Part shown: positions 1-10,673 of the stretch, piece by piece
How positions within the stretch are numbered: position 1 is the first letter of the stretch
Layout of the letters: every line of letters starts with the position of its first letter
NCBI GenBank assembly: GCA_900472395.1
Contig: UCHV01000007.1
Span: 248,001 to 312,000, forward strand
DNA from: Hyphomicrobiales bacterium
Lineage (GTDB): Bacteria > Pseudomonadota > Alphaproteobacteria > Rhizobiales > Rhizobiaceae
Length of the DNA: 64,000 nucleotides
Direction of reading: 5' to 3'
Translations under genes and position numbers: made by a program
Notes under the pieces: generated by a model
Told to the model about the DNA's origin: nothing
The model's database searches: none
The model's input: the letters and a program-made list of their open reading frames with translations, nothing else

Positions 1-191
1 GCACCACGCTCGGTTTCCGTGGTCTCTGGCGCAAAGAGATTTCCGAAATTTGCGGGAAAATCGCCTCTATCTATTTGCAACGATTATGTTTTTGCCGATT
101 TGACGAATTTTAATCACGGTTTGGTGCGTGGTTGTTTCGCCAAGGCTTTCGATGTTATTGCGAGGGCTCTTCGACAAAAAAGGCCACGTCC

Positions 192-1229
192 ATGACCCGT
201 ATCAGCATCCGCCGCCCCGATGATTGGCACCTGCATCTGCGTGACGGCGATATGCTGAAAGGGGTCATCGGCGACACGAGCCGACACTTCGCCCGCGCCA
301 TCATCATGCCGAACCTCGTGCCGCCGGTCGTGACGACAAAGGACGCCGAGGCTTACCGTGAGCGCATCATGGCGGCGTTGCCGCAAGGCGATCGTTTCGA
401 GCCGCTGATGACGCTGTATCTGACTGAACACACGGATGCCGATGATGTCGAGGCGGGCAAGGCAAGCGGCCTTATCCACGCGGTAAAGCTTTACCCGGCC
501 GGCGCCACCACCAATTCGCATGGCGGCGTACGCGACATGGACAAGGCGATGCCGGTGCTGGAGCGCATGGCAAAGATTGGCCTGCCGCTTTGCGTGCATG
601 GCGAGGTAACGACACCGGAAGTCGATATCTTCGACCGCGAGGCGGTGTTCATCGAAACCGTGCTCGATCCGCTGCGCAAGCGCCTGCCGGAACTGAAGAT
701 CACCATGGAACATGTCACCACATCGGACGGCATCGATTACATCAAGTCGGCACAGAAAAACCTCGCCGGCTCCATCACAACGCATCACCTGATCATCAAC
801 CGCAATGCCATTCTGGTGGGCGGCATTCGCCCCCATTATTATTGCCTGCCGGTTGCCAAGCGCGAGAGCCATCGCCTGGCGCTGCGTGCCGCCGCCACCT
901 CTGGCGATAGCCGTTTCTTCCTGGGAACGGACTCTGCACCGCATATCGATCCGCTCAAGGAATGCGGCTGCGGTTGCGCAGGCATCTATACGTCGATCAA
1001 TACGATGAGCTGCCTTGCACATGTCTTCGAAGACGACGGTGCGCTCGATCGCCTGGAAGCCTTCACCTCCTTGAACGGGCCTGCCTGGTATGGCCTTGCT
1101 CCGAATGAGGATCGCATCACGCTGGAGAAGTCGGCAGAGCCCGTTGTCTTTCCGGCCAAGCGTGAAACGGGTGCGGGCACCGTGACCGTCTTCGACCCGA
1201 TGTTCCCCCTACACTGGGCAGTTGTATGA
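192..1229 (+). CDS. pyrC: Dihydroorotase, class II (PyrC)
   Basis: Cytosolic zinc amidohydrolase that closes carbamoyl-aspartate to dihydroorotate, the third step of pyrimidine synthesis. The 345-residue product has the usual length of the PyrC class. Metal ligands are visible: His13 and His15 in HLHLRDG, the carbamylated lysine Lys99 in VKLYPAG, His136 in CVHGE, His174 and Asp247 in GTDSAPH. The frame runs on upstream to 132, but family alignment starts at [15 protein letters not shown], so ATG 192 was chosen although its ribosome site is weak. pyrE lies 1.4 kb downstream and pyrD at 49.8 kb, so the pathway is spread out. Confidence 0.96.
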   Translation: MTRISIRRPDDWHLHLRDGDMLKGVIGDTSRHFARAIIMPNLVPPVVTTKDAEAYRERIMAALPQGDRFEPLMTLYLTEHTDADDVEAGKASGLIHAVKLYPAGATTNSHGGVRDMDKAMPVLERMAKIGLPLCVHGEVTTPEVDIFDREAVFIETVLDPLRKRLPELKITMEHVTTSDGIDYIKSAQKNLAGSITTHHLIINRNAILVGGIRPHYYCLPVAKRESHRLALRAAATSGDSRFFLGTDSAPHIDPLKECGCGCAGIYTSINTMSCLAHVFEDDGALDRLEAFTSLNGPAWYGLAPNEDRITLEKSAEPVVFPAKRETGAGTVTVFDPMFPLHWAVV

Positions 1230-1393
1230 GATAGGGTGGAATCCCCCATTAATGGTTGAAAAAGCGCGGTATTTTAAAGTGCGCGGTAATGTTTTGATCA
1301 TGAATGGAGTCCTAAATTGCCGCCCAAGGCGTGGGCGGATATTCGCCCTTGGGGAATGGCGGGTATGATACCCGGCAAGCATACGGGCGAGGC

Positions 1394-2569
1394 ATGATGC
1401 TCGATTACAATTCACTTCTTCTGGCGCTGGGCTTCTCGGCGATCTGTCTGCTGCTGGCTCTGTTTGCCACGTGGACATCGCGTCGCAGCGATAGTTTCAT
1501 GCTGACCTGGGTCGTGAGCCTTGCACTGATCATCGTCGGTATTTTCAGCTACAGCGCCTACACGCTGGAGGCTGGACCGCTCATCGGTTCCGTGTCCTAT
1601 TTTTTCATCATGTCGGGCTTTTCAGTCATGCACGCGGCCAGCCGGCAGTTTCGGCTGGGGCAGTCGCCGCTGCGCATCTCGCTGATTTCCGGCTGCATCG
1701 TCATGGTGCTCGGCCTGCCAGCCATGCTTGTCGGTTATGATGGCGTGTCGATAATCATGCTGGATGCCACCACCGCAATCCTGCTGATCGCAACGGCGCG
1801 CGAATACTGGCTCGCCCGCCAGGAAGCGCCCGGCCCGCTTGTCGGTATGGCGTCGCTTTATGCGACAGCCGGTGTCTCATTCGCAATTTGTGCGCTGGTG
1901 CTGATCGACGGCGAGCAATGGGTGATCGGTTACGCGCCGCAAAGCTGGGCGGAAAAGCTCAATATTGCCATTTGTATTGCCAGCATGACGGGTGTGGGTG
2001 CGTTTTCGCTTGCACTGCATCAATGGCGTCTTGCCGCCTTCCACCGTCGCGAAGCCATGACGGATCCCCTGACGGGCTTGCTGAACCGCCGCGCGGTATT
2101 CGAAGCTTACGGCTATGCTCCCATGGGGCAATCCACCGCCGTCATCGTTTTCGATATCGACCGTTTCAAGTCCATCAATGATCAATATGGGCATGCCGCC
2201 GGCGATGTCGTCATCCGGGCTTTTGCCGATCAGATGAAGGCCATGGCCGAGGGCGACAGCATTGCCCGCCTTGGCGGAGAGGAATTTGCCGTCATCCTCA
2301 CCAATGTCATGCCCGGGCGTGCCGAAAGGATCGCGGAGCGTATCCGCCGCGGCTTTGCCGGTCAGGATATCATGATCGCCGATGGCGCGGTTCCATGCAC
2401 CGTCAGCGCCGGCATCGCATTCGGCTCGTCGGAAGGTCGCAGCTTCGAGGCGGTGCTCAACCTTGCCGATGGGGCTCTTTATGAAGCCAAGCGCGCCGGT
2501 CGCAATCGCGTGGAGGTCGCAGGTTTCCTGCGTGCGGTAGACCTTGAGGAAACGCGCACCAGCGCCTGA
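1394..2569 (+). CDS. Membrane-anchored diguanylate cyclase (GGDEF)
   Basis: Predicted to make the second messenger c-di-GMP from two GTP at the inner membrane. The N-terminal half is about six hydrophobic helices starting at [18 protein letters not shown]. The C-terminal GGDEF domain carries an intact GGEEF active site near residue 294 and the [19 protein letters not shown] segment. There is no EAL domain. The feedback-inhibition RxxD motif is not seen: the equivalent place reads AEGD. ATG 1394 or 1397 both follow GGGCGAGG; upstream codons look non-coding. The sensed signal is unknown. Confidence 0.9.
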   Translation: MMLDYNSLLLALGFSAICLLLALFATWTSRRSDSFMLTWVVSLALIIVGIFSYSAYTLEAGPLIGSVSYFFIMSGFSVMHAASRQFRLGQSPLRISLISGCIVMVLGLPAMLVGYDGVSIIMLDATTAILLIATAREYWLARQEAPGPLVGMASLYATAGVSFAICALVLIDGEQWVIGYAPQSWAEKLNIAICIASMTGVGAFSLALHQWRLAAFHRREAMTDPLTGLLNRRAVFEAYGYAPMGQSTAVIVFDIDRFKSINDQYGHAAGDVVIRAFADQMKAMAEGDSIARLGGEEFAVILTNVMPGRAERIAERIRRGFAGQDIMIADGAVPCTVSAGIAFGSSEGRSFEAVLNLADGALYEAKRAGRNRVEVAGFLRAVDLEETRTSA

Positions 2570-2593
2570 AATCGTCATGCTGTTTCTGTCTGA

Positions 2594-2623
2594 AAGGCCG
2601 CCTTCCACTGGAAGCGCGGCCTT
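2594..2623 (+). terminator. GC-rich hairpin between cyclase and pyrE
   Basis: AAGGCCGC (2594-2601) pairs perfectly with GCGGCCTT (2616-2623), and an inner CTTCC/GGAAG stem extends it. No long T-run follows. It lies 24 bp after the cyclase stop and 43 bp before the pyrE start, so it could terminate the upstream transcript or act in the pyrE leader. Confidence 0.45.
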
Positions 2624-2666
2624 CTTGCTGATATGTCGCCGCAACGGATCTAAAGGAGCAACCGAG

Positions 2667-3359
2667 ATGCACACCACATTTACCGATCGCACGGTCATGG
2701 CAGAACTCATGGCAAAGATGCTGTGGGAAATCGGGGCGGTGCATTTCAATGCCGAGGAGCACTATAAGTTCGCTTCGGGCATGATGAGCCCGGTCTATAT
2801 CGACTGCCGTAAGCTGCTGTCCTATCCGCGCGTTCGCTCCACCATCATGGATTTTGCCGTCGCAACGCTGCTGCGCGATGCCGGTTTCGAAAAGTTCGAT
2901 TGCATTGCCGGTGGCGAAACCGCGGGCATTCCCTTCGCGGCGCTGCTTGCTGACCGCCTCGGTCTGCCGATGATCTATGTTCGCAAGCAACCGAAGGGCC
3001 ATGGTCGTAACGCACAGATTGAAGGCAACATGCCGGAGGGATCGCGCGTCCTCGTCATCGAGGACCTGACCACGGCCGGTGGGTCGATGTTCAAGTTCAT
3101 CGATGCGATCCGCGCTGCCGGCGGCGTCGTCGATCACGGCATGGCGCTGTTCTATTACGGCATCTTCGATGAAGGCGCGCTGCGCTTCGCCGATGGCAAG
3201 GTGCAGTTCCACCACATCGCCACCTGGCGCAATGTTCTGGCCGTCGCGCGTGACCAGAAGCTGTTTGACGAAAAGACGCTGTCAGAAGTGGAAAACTTCC
3301 TTGATGCGCCTTTGGCATGGTCCGCCCGCAACGGCGGCATCAGCGAACTGCCGCGCTAA
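2667..3359 (+). CDS. pyrE: Orotate phosphoribosyltransferase (PyrE)
   Basis: Joins orotate to PRPP to give OMP, the fifth step of pyrimidine synthesis. At 230 residues it matches the longer alphaproteobacterial form. The PRPP-binding loop is [13 protein letters not shown] near residues 128-140, and the [10 protein letters not shown] loop supplies the catalytic basic residues. ATG 2667 is preceded by AAAGGAGC at 2652-2659; the open frame upstream of it overlaps the hairpin and is not coding. A perfect 13-bp inverted repeat follows the stop. Confidence 0.96.
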   Translation: MHTTFTDRTVMAELMAKMLWEIGAVHFNAEEHYKFASGMMSPVYIDCRKLLSYPRVRSTIMDFAVATLLRDAGFEKFDCIAGGETAGIPFAALLADRLGLPMIYVRKQPKGHGRNAQIEGNMPEGSRVLVIEDLTTAGGSMFKFIDAIRAAGGVVDHGMALFYYGIFDEGALRFADGKVQFHHIATWRNVLAVARDQKLFDEKTLSEVENFLDAPLAWSARNGGISELPR

Positions 3360-3372
3360 ACGACCATCTACA

Positions 3373-3412
3373 AAGCGAGCTTTTGCTCTGGTCAATTGTC
3401 AAAAGCTCGCTT
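3373..3412 (+). terminator. Inverted repeat after pyrE
   Basis: A perfect 13-bp inverted repeat (3373-3385 with 3400-3412, 14-nt loop) begins 13 bp past the pyrE stop. The 3' arm ends in TT followed by ATTCC, so there is no classical U-tract. It probably ends or stabilises the pyrE transcript ahead of the kinase gene. Confidence 0.5.
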
Positions 3413-3452
3413 ATTCCTGTGCCAAACAGGTTATTCCTCGGGAGGGAAATCC

Positions 3453-4379
3453 ATGATCTTGTGCTGCGGCGAAGCCCTTATCGACATGCTTCCGCGTGAA
3501 ACGACGCTCGGCGAGCCGGCGTTTTCGCCCTATGCCGGCGGTGCGGTGTTCAATACCGCAATCGCGCTCGGTCGCCTCGGCGTTGATACCGGCTTTTTCA
3601 CCGGCCTCGCCGACGACATGATGGGCGACATTCTTCGCGACACGTTGCGCAGAAGCAATGTCGATTTCAGCTATTGCGCGCTGGCATCGCGCCCCTCGAC
3701 GATCGCTTTCGTCAAGCTGGTCAATGGCCACGCGACCTACGCCTTTTACGACGAAGGCACGGCAGGCCGCATGATCACGGAAGCCGATCTGCCGACGCTG
3801 GGTGAGGATTGCGAAGCCCTGCATTTCGGCGCGATCAGCCTGATCCCGGAACCCTGCGGTTCGACCTATGAAGCATTGATGAAGCGCGAACATGAAACAC
3901 GCGTCATCTCGCTCGATCCGAACATCCGCCCCGGTTTCATCAAGGACAAGGCGGCCCATCTCGCCCGCATCAACCGCATGGCGGCGATGTCCGATATCGT
4001 CAAGTTTTCCGATGAGGACCTTACCTGGTTCGGCATGGAAGGCGACGAGGATACGCTCGCCCGCCATTGGCTGCGTCACGGCGCAAAGCTTGTCGTCGTC
4101 ACCCGTGGTGCCGAAGGTGCCGTTGGTTACACCGCCAACCACAAGGTCAGCGTGCCGAGCGAGCGCGTTACGGTTGTCGATACGGTCGGCGCCGGTGACA
4201 CGTTCGATGCCGGCATTCTGGCTTCGCTGAAAATGCAGAACCTGCTGACCAAGGAGCAGGTGGCGAACCTTACCGAAGATCACATAGCCAAGGCGCTGGC
4301 TCTGGGAGCAAAGGCGGCTGCGGTCACGGTATCGAGGGCAGGGGCCAATCCGCCGTTTGCGGAAGAGATCGGGCTCTAA
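3453..4379 (+). CDS. PfkB-family sugar kinase, probable fructokinase
   Basis: ATP-dependent kinase of the ribokinase/PfkB superfamily, 308 residues. The family's C-terminal signature DTVGAGDTFDAGIL carries the catalytic Asp and anion hole, and the N-terminal GGAVFNTAIALGRLG segment is the sugar-binding motif. The start ILCCGEALIDMLP resembles bacterial fructokinases, and pgi nearby (opposite strand) suits fructose 6-phosphate entry into metabolism, but the substrate is not fixed by sequence. GGAGGGA at 3441-3447 sets ATG 3453. Confidence 0.88.
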   Translation: MILCCGEALIDMLPRETTLGEPAFSPYAGGAVFNTAIALGRLGVDTGFFTGLADDMMGDILRDTLRRSNVDFSYCALASRPSTIAFVKLVNGHATYAFYDEGTAGRMITEADLPTLGEDCEALHFGAISLIPEPCGSTYEALMKREHETRVISLDPNIRPGFIKDKAAHLARINRMAAMSDIVKFSDEDLTWFGMEGDEDTLARHWLRHGAKLVVVTRGAEGAVGYTANHKVSVPSERVTVVDTVGAGDTFDAGILASLKMQNLLTKEQVANLTEDHIAKALALGAKAAAVTVSRAGANPPFAEEIGL

Positions 4380-4388
4380 ACTCTGGAC

Positions 4389-4422
4389 CTATCGCCTGAG
4401 TTAGTTATGGCGCAGGCGATAG
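4389..4422. terminator. 10-bp inverted repeat between convergent genes
   Basis: CTATCGCCTG (4389-4398) and CAGGCGATAG (4413-4422) form a perfect stem with a 14-nt loop. It starts 10 bp after the kinase stop and runs into the last codons of the minus-strand 29-codon ORF. No T-run is seen on either side, so termination by this hairpin alone is uncertain. Confidence 0.4.
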
Positions 4423-4490
4423 AGTACGAACAGGGCAATCACCAGCAACACCGTGCCGGTTCCGCCGTAGAGCATAAGAGCGGCAGTCAT
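4401..4490 (-). CDS. Putative 29-residue membrane miniprotein
   Basis: Reading the minus strand from ATG 4490 gives 29 codons ending in TAA at 4401. Translation begins MTAALMLYGGTGTV and continues through a single hydrophobic helix, closing with the basic YRLRHN. Its ATG follows the stop of the 146-residue membrane protein with no intervening base (AAA TGA ATG), an arrangement that favours translational coupling; the GGAGAG inside the last codons of that gene would serve as the ribosome site. No homologue is recognised. It could be a real small membrane subunit or a chance frame; the coupling and composition are the only support. Confidence 0.5.
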   Translation of the reverse strand: MTAALMLYGGTGTVLLVIALFVLYRLRHN

Positions 4491-4931
4491 TCATTTCTCT
4501 CCAAGCTTCAGAAGAAAAGCTTCTCCTATTAAATGTAGCACAAAACCCATGATCAGCCAAATGCACACGATCACGAGCACCAACATGATCTCAGTGTAGC
4601 TCCATGGCGAAGTGCATTGCGCGTTCAGGTATCGAAAAGCGTCCAGATAACGCTCGTTATCCAGTGGAGGAGAAACACAACTCACCTTGACTGCCGCATC
4701 GTGCTGGAAAGCGGCGGAAAAGAGTGGCGCTATCACGCCCGCCGCACCAACGGAAAAACATGCCATTGAAAGTCTGTCGGCAGATTGAGCGCGCAGTTTC
4801 AGTATTTCATTGCGAATGAGCAGCGGCCGGTCCATTGCCGAGCCGCTTATTATTTCTCTTTCGATCCAGGCAATAAACCTGCGAAAAACTCTCGAGAGGG
4901 CCGATATCGCTTTCCTGAAATGTTTCTTCAT
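4491..4931 (-). CDS. Hypothetical membrane protein, 146 aa
   Basis: Family not recognised. The N-terminal 50 residues are basic and amphipathic (MKKHFRKAISALSRVFRRF). Two strongly hydrophobic segments follow, MACFSVGAAGVIAPLFSAAF near residue 56 and a long one near residues 112-135. The loop between them carries two cysteines (VSCVS, NAQCT), which suggests a disulphide-bearing periplasmic loop. GC content is lower than in flanking genes, consistent with weak constraint or acquisition. It forms a two-gene unit with the miniprotein ORF immediately downstream. Confidence 0.7.
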   Translation of the reverse strand: MKKHFRKAISALSRVFRRFIAWIEREIISGSAMDRPLLIRNEILKLRAQSADRLSMACFSVGAAGVIAPLFSAAFQHDAAVKVSCVSPPLDNERYLDAFRYLNAQCTSPWSYTEIMLVLVIVCIWLIMGFVLHLIGEAFLLKLGEK

Positions 4932-4998
4932 GATCCCGCCACAACCATCGAACGTCCGGCGGGATCATAGAAACATAAAACTGATCATCTATCTCTTT

Positions 4999-6624
<1,626 letters not shown>

Positions 6625-6778
6625 GGCTTGCTCCTGACGGTGCGCACGGGAGGTGCGGTATGGGAGGTACGGATAGGACGAACGGGAACCTATTCGCTTT
6701 CCAAGGCAAATCAAGCCTTGTCGCACCCGCCTTGTGACCTAAGACCGATGTGTTTTATGAGCCGGAGAACGAAATCGC

Positions 6779-8020
6779 TTAGCGACCGACGGCGGTCTCG
6801 ACCGTATTGCCGACCGAACGGCCGAGACGGTCGACCTGATCCCCGTAATTGCGGCGTGTCGCCGGATCGAAGATCGATATCGGCGCGTTGACGGCAACGC
6901 TTGCTGCGCCACCGACGGTCTGTGCGGTGCCGAGCGCCACAGCGCCGATGCGGTCACCAAGCCCGACATCGCTGTCGGTCACGGTCTGGCCGGCGATCAG
7001 GCGATTCCCCAGCAGTTTCACCACTTCCGGGCTTTCTGCAAACTTGCCGTGGTTCAATCGGTCACCGCCCTTCAACGCAGTAAGATCCAGCACCACGATG
7101 CCTTCTTTTTCGAAAGCGGAGCGATAGGGCTCGACGGTCGGATCGACCTGGCCCAGTCGATCGATATTGCCGGAAATCCGGCGCGAGAGGCTGAGTGCGC
7201 GGTCGTCGCGGGAAACGAACAGGGTGAAATGCGGCCCATTTGGTCCGATCTCGGCGATCTGCCGGCCGAACACGTCGACATCGAGATCGGGCGAGGCCAG
7301 AATGACGTTCTGGATTTTGGCCGCCACCTTGCCGTCGCGGATCGCCATCTGGCGCAAGGCTTCCACTGTCAACCACGAGCCCATCGAGTGGGCCATGACG
7401 GTCACTTCACCCACTTCCGGGTTGCGGGTGATGGTGCGCAGCATGTCTTCCAGCGCATCGCGCGAAAAGTTGGTGCTTTCCTTGTCGTAATTATAGGCAA
7501 AGATGCTGCCGCGCGAAGGCCACGTGAAGAGGATCGGCGCCACGTCCGCACCGCTGTCATGCACGATCTGCGCATAACGATAGACGGCGTCTTCGTATCG
7601 GTTGTTGAAACCATGCACGAAAACCATCACGCGCTTGCTCTTGGGCAGGTGTTGATGCAGCCATTTATGCGCCTGCGGCCGGGTGGTCGGCGTTACCGAA
7701 AGTGTCGCGAACTCCTTGGCGGGATCGGCCGGCAGCTTCTTCGGCCATTGCACCTGACCCACTTCGCGTGTGCTGTCGGGCGGGATGGAAACGGCGATTT
7801 CGGTAATGGCCGGTTCAGCGCCGCGCTCACCGGAATAAAGCACACCGGGCGTTTCCGAAGGGCGACGGGTGGTGGCCACGAGCACATCGACCTTGGAAGC
7901 GCCGGCAACGGACGCTGCCGCTGTCGGTATCAGCACACCCTCGGGCCGGCCGGCACAGCCGTAAAGCGTACCCAGCATCGCCGTCAGGGCGATGAGACGA
8001 TGAAAAGAGGTGATACGCAC
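6779..8020 (-). CDS. Alpha/beta hydrolase lipoprotein (DUF900 family)
   Basis: Likely exported esterase or lipase-like protein of the DUF900 group. GTG 8020 gives 413 residues with a basic n-region, a hydrophobic core and the lipobox LYGC, so it is probably membrane-anchored by lipid. The hydrolase core shows VMVFVHGFNNRYEDA (oxyanion region) and the nucleophile elbow VMAHSMGSW with catalytic Ser; a later DRLNH/HGK segment may hold the His. The frame stays open upstream of 8020 to 8227, overlapping the end of fadD, but the lipoprotein signal argues for the GTG start. Substrate unknown. Confidence 0.85.
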   Translation of the reverse strand: MRITSFHRLIALTAMLGTLYGCAGRPEGVLIPTAAASVAGASKVDVLVATTRRPSETPGVLYSGERGAEPAITEIAVSIPPDSTREVGQVQWPKKLPADPAKEFATLSVTPTTRPQAHKWLHQHLPKSKRVMVFVHGFNNRYEDAVYRYAQIVHDSGADVAPILFTWPSRGSIFAYNYDKESTNFSRDALEDMLRTITRNPEVGEVTVMAHSMGSWLTVEALRQMAIRDGKVAAKIQNVILASPDLDVDVFGRQIAEIGPNGPHFTLFVSRDDRALSLSRRISGNIDRLGQVDPTVEPYRSAFEKEGIVVLDLTALKGGDRLNHGKFAESPEVVKLLGNRLIAGQTVTDSDVGLGDRIGAVALGTAQTVGGAASVAVNAPISIFDPATRRNYGDQVDRLGRSVGNTVETAVGR

Positions 8021-8189
8021 GCACGCTCCACTTTGCCAGCCAAGGGTTACAGCTAGTTCACCCTGTGGCGAACGTCCATGGTTTTGACGCCACCCTGGCA
8101 GGACATGGTTGGGCAGTGTCGTAGACGTGCAACGCCGGTGTGCCGATATTGCCGGGCGTAGCTGCCGCGAAGGCGAGCCATGCCGAGCG

Positions 8190-9890
8190 TTATTCCCGCA
8201 ACATTCGCCGCAGGATCTTGCCGACATTCGATTTCGGCAACTCGCTGCGAAATTCGATCAAGCGCGGGCGTTTGTAGTTGGTAAGATTTTCCACGCAGTG
8301 CGCCTTCAGGTCCGCTTCCGTCAGGTTTGGATCCTTTTTCACGACAACGATCTTCACCGCTTCGCCCGAATGCTCGTCGGCGACGCCGATTGCCGCGCAT
8401 TCCAGCACACCCGGGTGCATGGCCACCACTTCCTCGACCTCATTGGGATAAACATTGAAGCCGGACACGAGGATCATGTCCTTCTTGCGGTCGACGATCT
8501 TGACGTAACCCTTTCCGTCCATGAAGCCCATGTCGCCGGAGCGGAAATAACCGTCCGGTGTCATCACCTTCGCCGTTTCCGCCGGCTGCTGCCAGTAACC
8601 GGCCATCACCTGCGGCCCGCGGATGCAGATTTCACCAACTTCGCCATTCGGCAAAATGCCGTCGTCGTCATCACGGATCGTGACGTCCGTGGACGGGATC
8701 GGCAGGCCGATCGTGCCGGTGAATTCCGTCGTATCCAGCCTGTTGGCTGTGGCGACGGGTGAGGTTTCGGACAGCCCGTAACCCTCTGTCACCGGGCAAC
8801 CGGTCATCTGGAACCAGCGCTCGGCCACCGGCCGCTGCACGGCCATGCCTCCGCCGAACACGAGGATCAGCGAGGAAAGGTCGAGTTTCTGAAAAGCGGC
8901 ATTGTTCATCAACGCATTGAACAGCGTATTGAGGCCCGGAAACACATGCGGCTTGCATTTGGCAAGCTCCGCCACGAAGGCGGGAATATCACGCGGATTG
9001 GGAATGAGGATATTGTTGGCTCCGGTCGCCACACCCATCAGCGAATTCACCGTCAGCGCGAAAATGTGATAGAGCGGCAGCGCGCAGACGAAGTTCAGCA
9101 CTTCCGGCTTCTGCTTGTTGATGAAGGCCGTTTCCAGCCAGTAACCCATCTGTTCCTGATTGGAGAGAAGGTTGCCGTGGGTCAGCACCGCGCCCTTGGA
9201 AACACCGGTCGTGCCGCCGGTATATTGCAGGAAGGCGATATCACCGAGCGAAACCTCTACCGGTTTCAGCGTCTGGCCGGCGCCCTTCGAAAGCACCGAC
9301 TTGAAGCTCAGCGCAGACGGGATCGACCATTCCGGCACCAGCTTCTTCACCCGGCGCACGACGAGATTGACGATGTGGCCCTTGAGCCCCAGCATGTCGC
9401 CCATCGCGGTGACGACGACATGCCGCAGCGGTGTGCGACCCAGCACCTGCTGCACGGTATTGGCAAAGTTTTCGAGAACAAAGATGACGGTCGCACCGGA
9501 ATCGTTGATCTGGTGTTCCAGTTCGCGCGGCGTGTAGAGCGGGTTGACGTTGACCACGATCATGCCCGCGCGAAGGATGCCGTAAACTGTCACCGGGTTC
9601 TGCAGGATATTGGGCATCATCACCGCAACGCGGTCGCCCTTTTTCAACCCTTGAGCTTGCAGAAAGGCTGCGATCTTGCGGCTTTCGCGTTCCATCGCCT
9701 CATAGGTGAGGCCCTTGCCCATGCTGGTGAACGCGGTGCGCCCGGCATAACGCTGGCAGCTTTCCTCGAACAGTTCACCGAGAGACTGGTGGCTGAGCGG
9801 CGGCAGTTCGGCCGGAACATTCGGCGGATAGGATGCCAGCCATATTTTCTCAACGGGCGTCCGTGCTTCTGCTGCAGCAAGATCAGTCAT
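8190..9890 (-). CDS. fadD: Long-chain fatty acid-CoA ligase
   Basis: Activates long-chain fatty acids to acyl-CoA via acyl-adenylate at the inner membrane. The 566-residue ANL enzyme has the P-loop YTGGTTGVSKGA, the GYGLSETSP adenine site, RSGDMGFMD, DRKKDMILVSGFNVYPNEVE hinge and the catalytic lysine of SNVGKILRR near the C terminus. GGGAGGGAGAATGA precedes ATG 9890. A palindrome typical of LiuR-type regulators lies 168 bp upstream, suggesting control with fatty-acid or branched-chain catabolism. Confidence 0.94.
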   Translation of the reverse strand: MTDLAAAEARTPVEKIWLASYPPNVPAELPPLSHQSLGELFEESCQRYAGRTAFTSMGKGLTYEAMERESRKIAAFLQAQGLKKGDRVAVMMPNILQNPVTVYGILRAGMIVVNVNPLYTPRELEHQINDSGATVIFVLENFANTVQQVLGRTPLRHVVVTAMGDMLGLKGHIVNLVVRRVKKLVPEWSIPSALSFKSVLSKGAGQTLKPVEVSLGDIAFLQYTGGTTGVSKGAVLTHGNLLSNQEQMGYWLETAFINKQKPEVLNFVCALPLYHIFALTVNSLMGVATGANNILIPNPRDIPAFVAELAKCKPHVFPGLNTLFNALMNNAAFQKLDLSSLILVFGGGMAVQRPVAERWFQMTGCPVTEGYGLSETSPVATANRLDTTEFTGTIGLPIPSTDVTIRDDDDGILPNGEVGEICIRGPQVMAGYWQQPAETAKVMTPDGYFRSGDMGFMDGKGYVKIVDRKKDMILVSGFNVYPNEVEEVVAMHPGVLECAAIGVADEHSGEAVKIVVVKKDPNLTEADLKAHCVENLTNYKRPRLIEFRSELPKSNVGKILRRMLRE

Positions 9891-10057
9891 TCATTCTCCC
9901 TCCCTTGTGTCGGCGTTCCGTGTCCGGCCGCTCTGCGGGAACCGGAAGCCATACCGCCTCAATGTAACAAGCGCAAAGGTCCTCCCACCTTTTCACCTGT
10001 TCGACAGTATCGCACGGACGCGGCCAGATCAGCCAATCACGAGAAGATTAGATAACC

Positions 10058-10073
10058 TTGACGTAAACGTCAA
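10058..10073. promoter_or_regulatory. 16-bp palindrome, LiuR-like operator
   Basis: TTGACGTAAACGTCAA is a perfect palindrome with the ACGT-N2-ACGT core. This resembles the operator described for MerR-family LiuR regulators of fatty-acid and branched-chain amino-acid use in proteobacteria (from memory). It sits in the 299-bp region between divergent fadD and the PRC-barrel gene, nearer the latter by distance but functionally suited to fadD. The rest of that intergenic region shows no other clear signal. Confidence 0.5.
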
Positions 10074-10189
10074 TTGAGCGTGCCTCCATCCACATCTGAA
10101 GATCAGTCGGTATTTTTCAGGAACCAAGCCGGCAATGGCGAGTTTGATTCCTGTAGTTCGAATGTGCAATCAACAAGAGGAGGTGCATC

Positions 10190-10582
10190 ATGTTGCATCA
10201 GGAACCCCGCGCCGGTCAGGACCCTTACGTGAAGGACAGCCACTCCCTGATTGCCAGCGACAAGGTCGAAGGCACCAAGGTGTATGGCGCCGATAACAAG
10301 CGCATCGGCTCGATCGAACGCATTCTTCTGGAAAAGCGCGGCGGCCGTGTGGCTTATGCCGTGTTGAGCTTCGGCGGTTTCCTTGGCATCGGCGACGATT
10401 ATTACCCGCTGCCGTGGGAAAAACTGCATTACGACGAACAGCTCGACGGTTACCGCATCGACCTGACCAAGGACCAGATTACCGGCGCTCCGCGCTATTC
10501 TGATCTGGACGATGACAGCTGGTACAGCGCCAATGACCGCAAGGTCTATGACTATTACGGTGTGCCGCCTTACTGGATGTAA
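10190..10582 (+). CDS. PRC-barrel domain protein, 130 aa
   Basis: Small soluble protein with one PRC-barrel: residues about 20-85 contain LIASDKVEGTKVYGADNKRIGSIERILLEK followed by the typical AYAVLSFGGFLGIGDDYYPLPW block. Such proteins are common and often stress-induced in Rhizobiales; a molecular role is not established. The tail is rich in Tyr and Asp (DDDSWYS, YDYYGVPPYWM). The AGAGGAGGTG ribosome site before ATG 10190 is very strong, suggesting high expression. A strong intrinsic terminator follows. Confidence 0.88.
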   Translation: MLHQEPRAGQDPYVKDSHSLIASDKVEGTKVYGADNKRIGSIERILLEKRGGRVAYAVLSFGGFLGIGDDYYPLPWEKLHYDEQLDGYRIDLTKDQITGAPRYSDLDDDSWYSANDRKVYDYYGVPPYWM

Positions 10583-10612
10583 TTCCAGACTGTTGCAAAG
10601 TAACTTTGATTG

Positions 10613-10640
10613 GAGGCTCCGCTTGCGGGGCCTCTTTTCG
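10613..10640 (+). terminator. Intrinsic terminator of the PRC-barrel gene
   Basis: GAGGCTCCGC (10613-10622) pairs with GCGGGGCCTC (10625-10634) through one G-U pair, then TTTTCGTTT follows. It starts 31 bp after the stop codon. Confidence 0.8.
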
Positions 10641-10673
10641 TTTGCTTAATGCTGTCTACGGAAAATCCTGGAT

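Noticed and set aside
1..191. Upstream gene fragment or pyrC promoter
   Set aside because: No frame with coding character was found. TTGACG at 100-105 lacks a convincing -10 at the right spacing.
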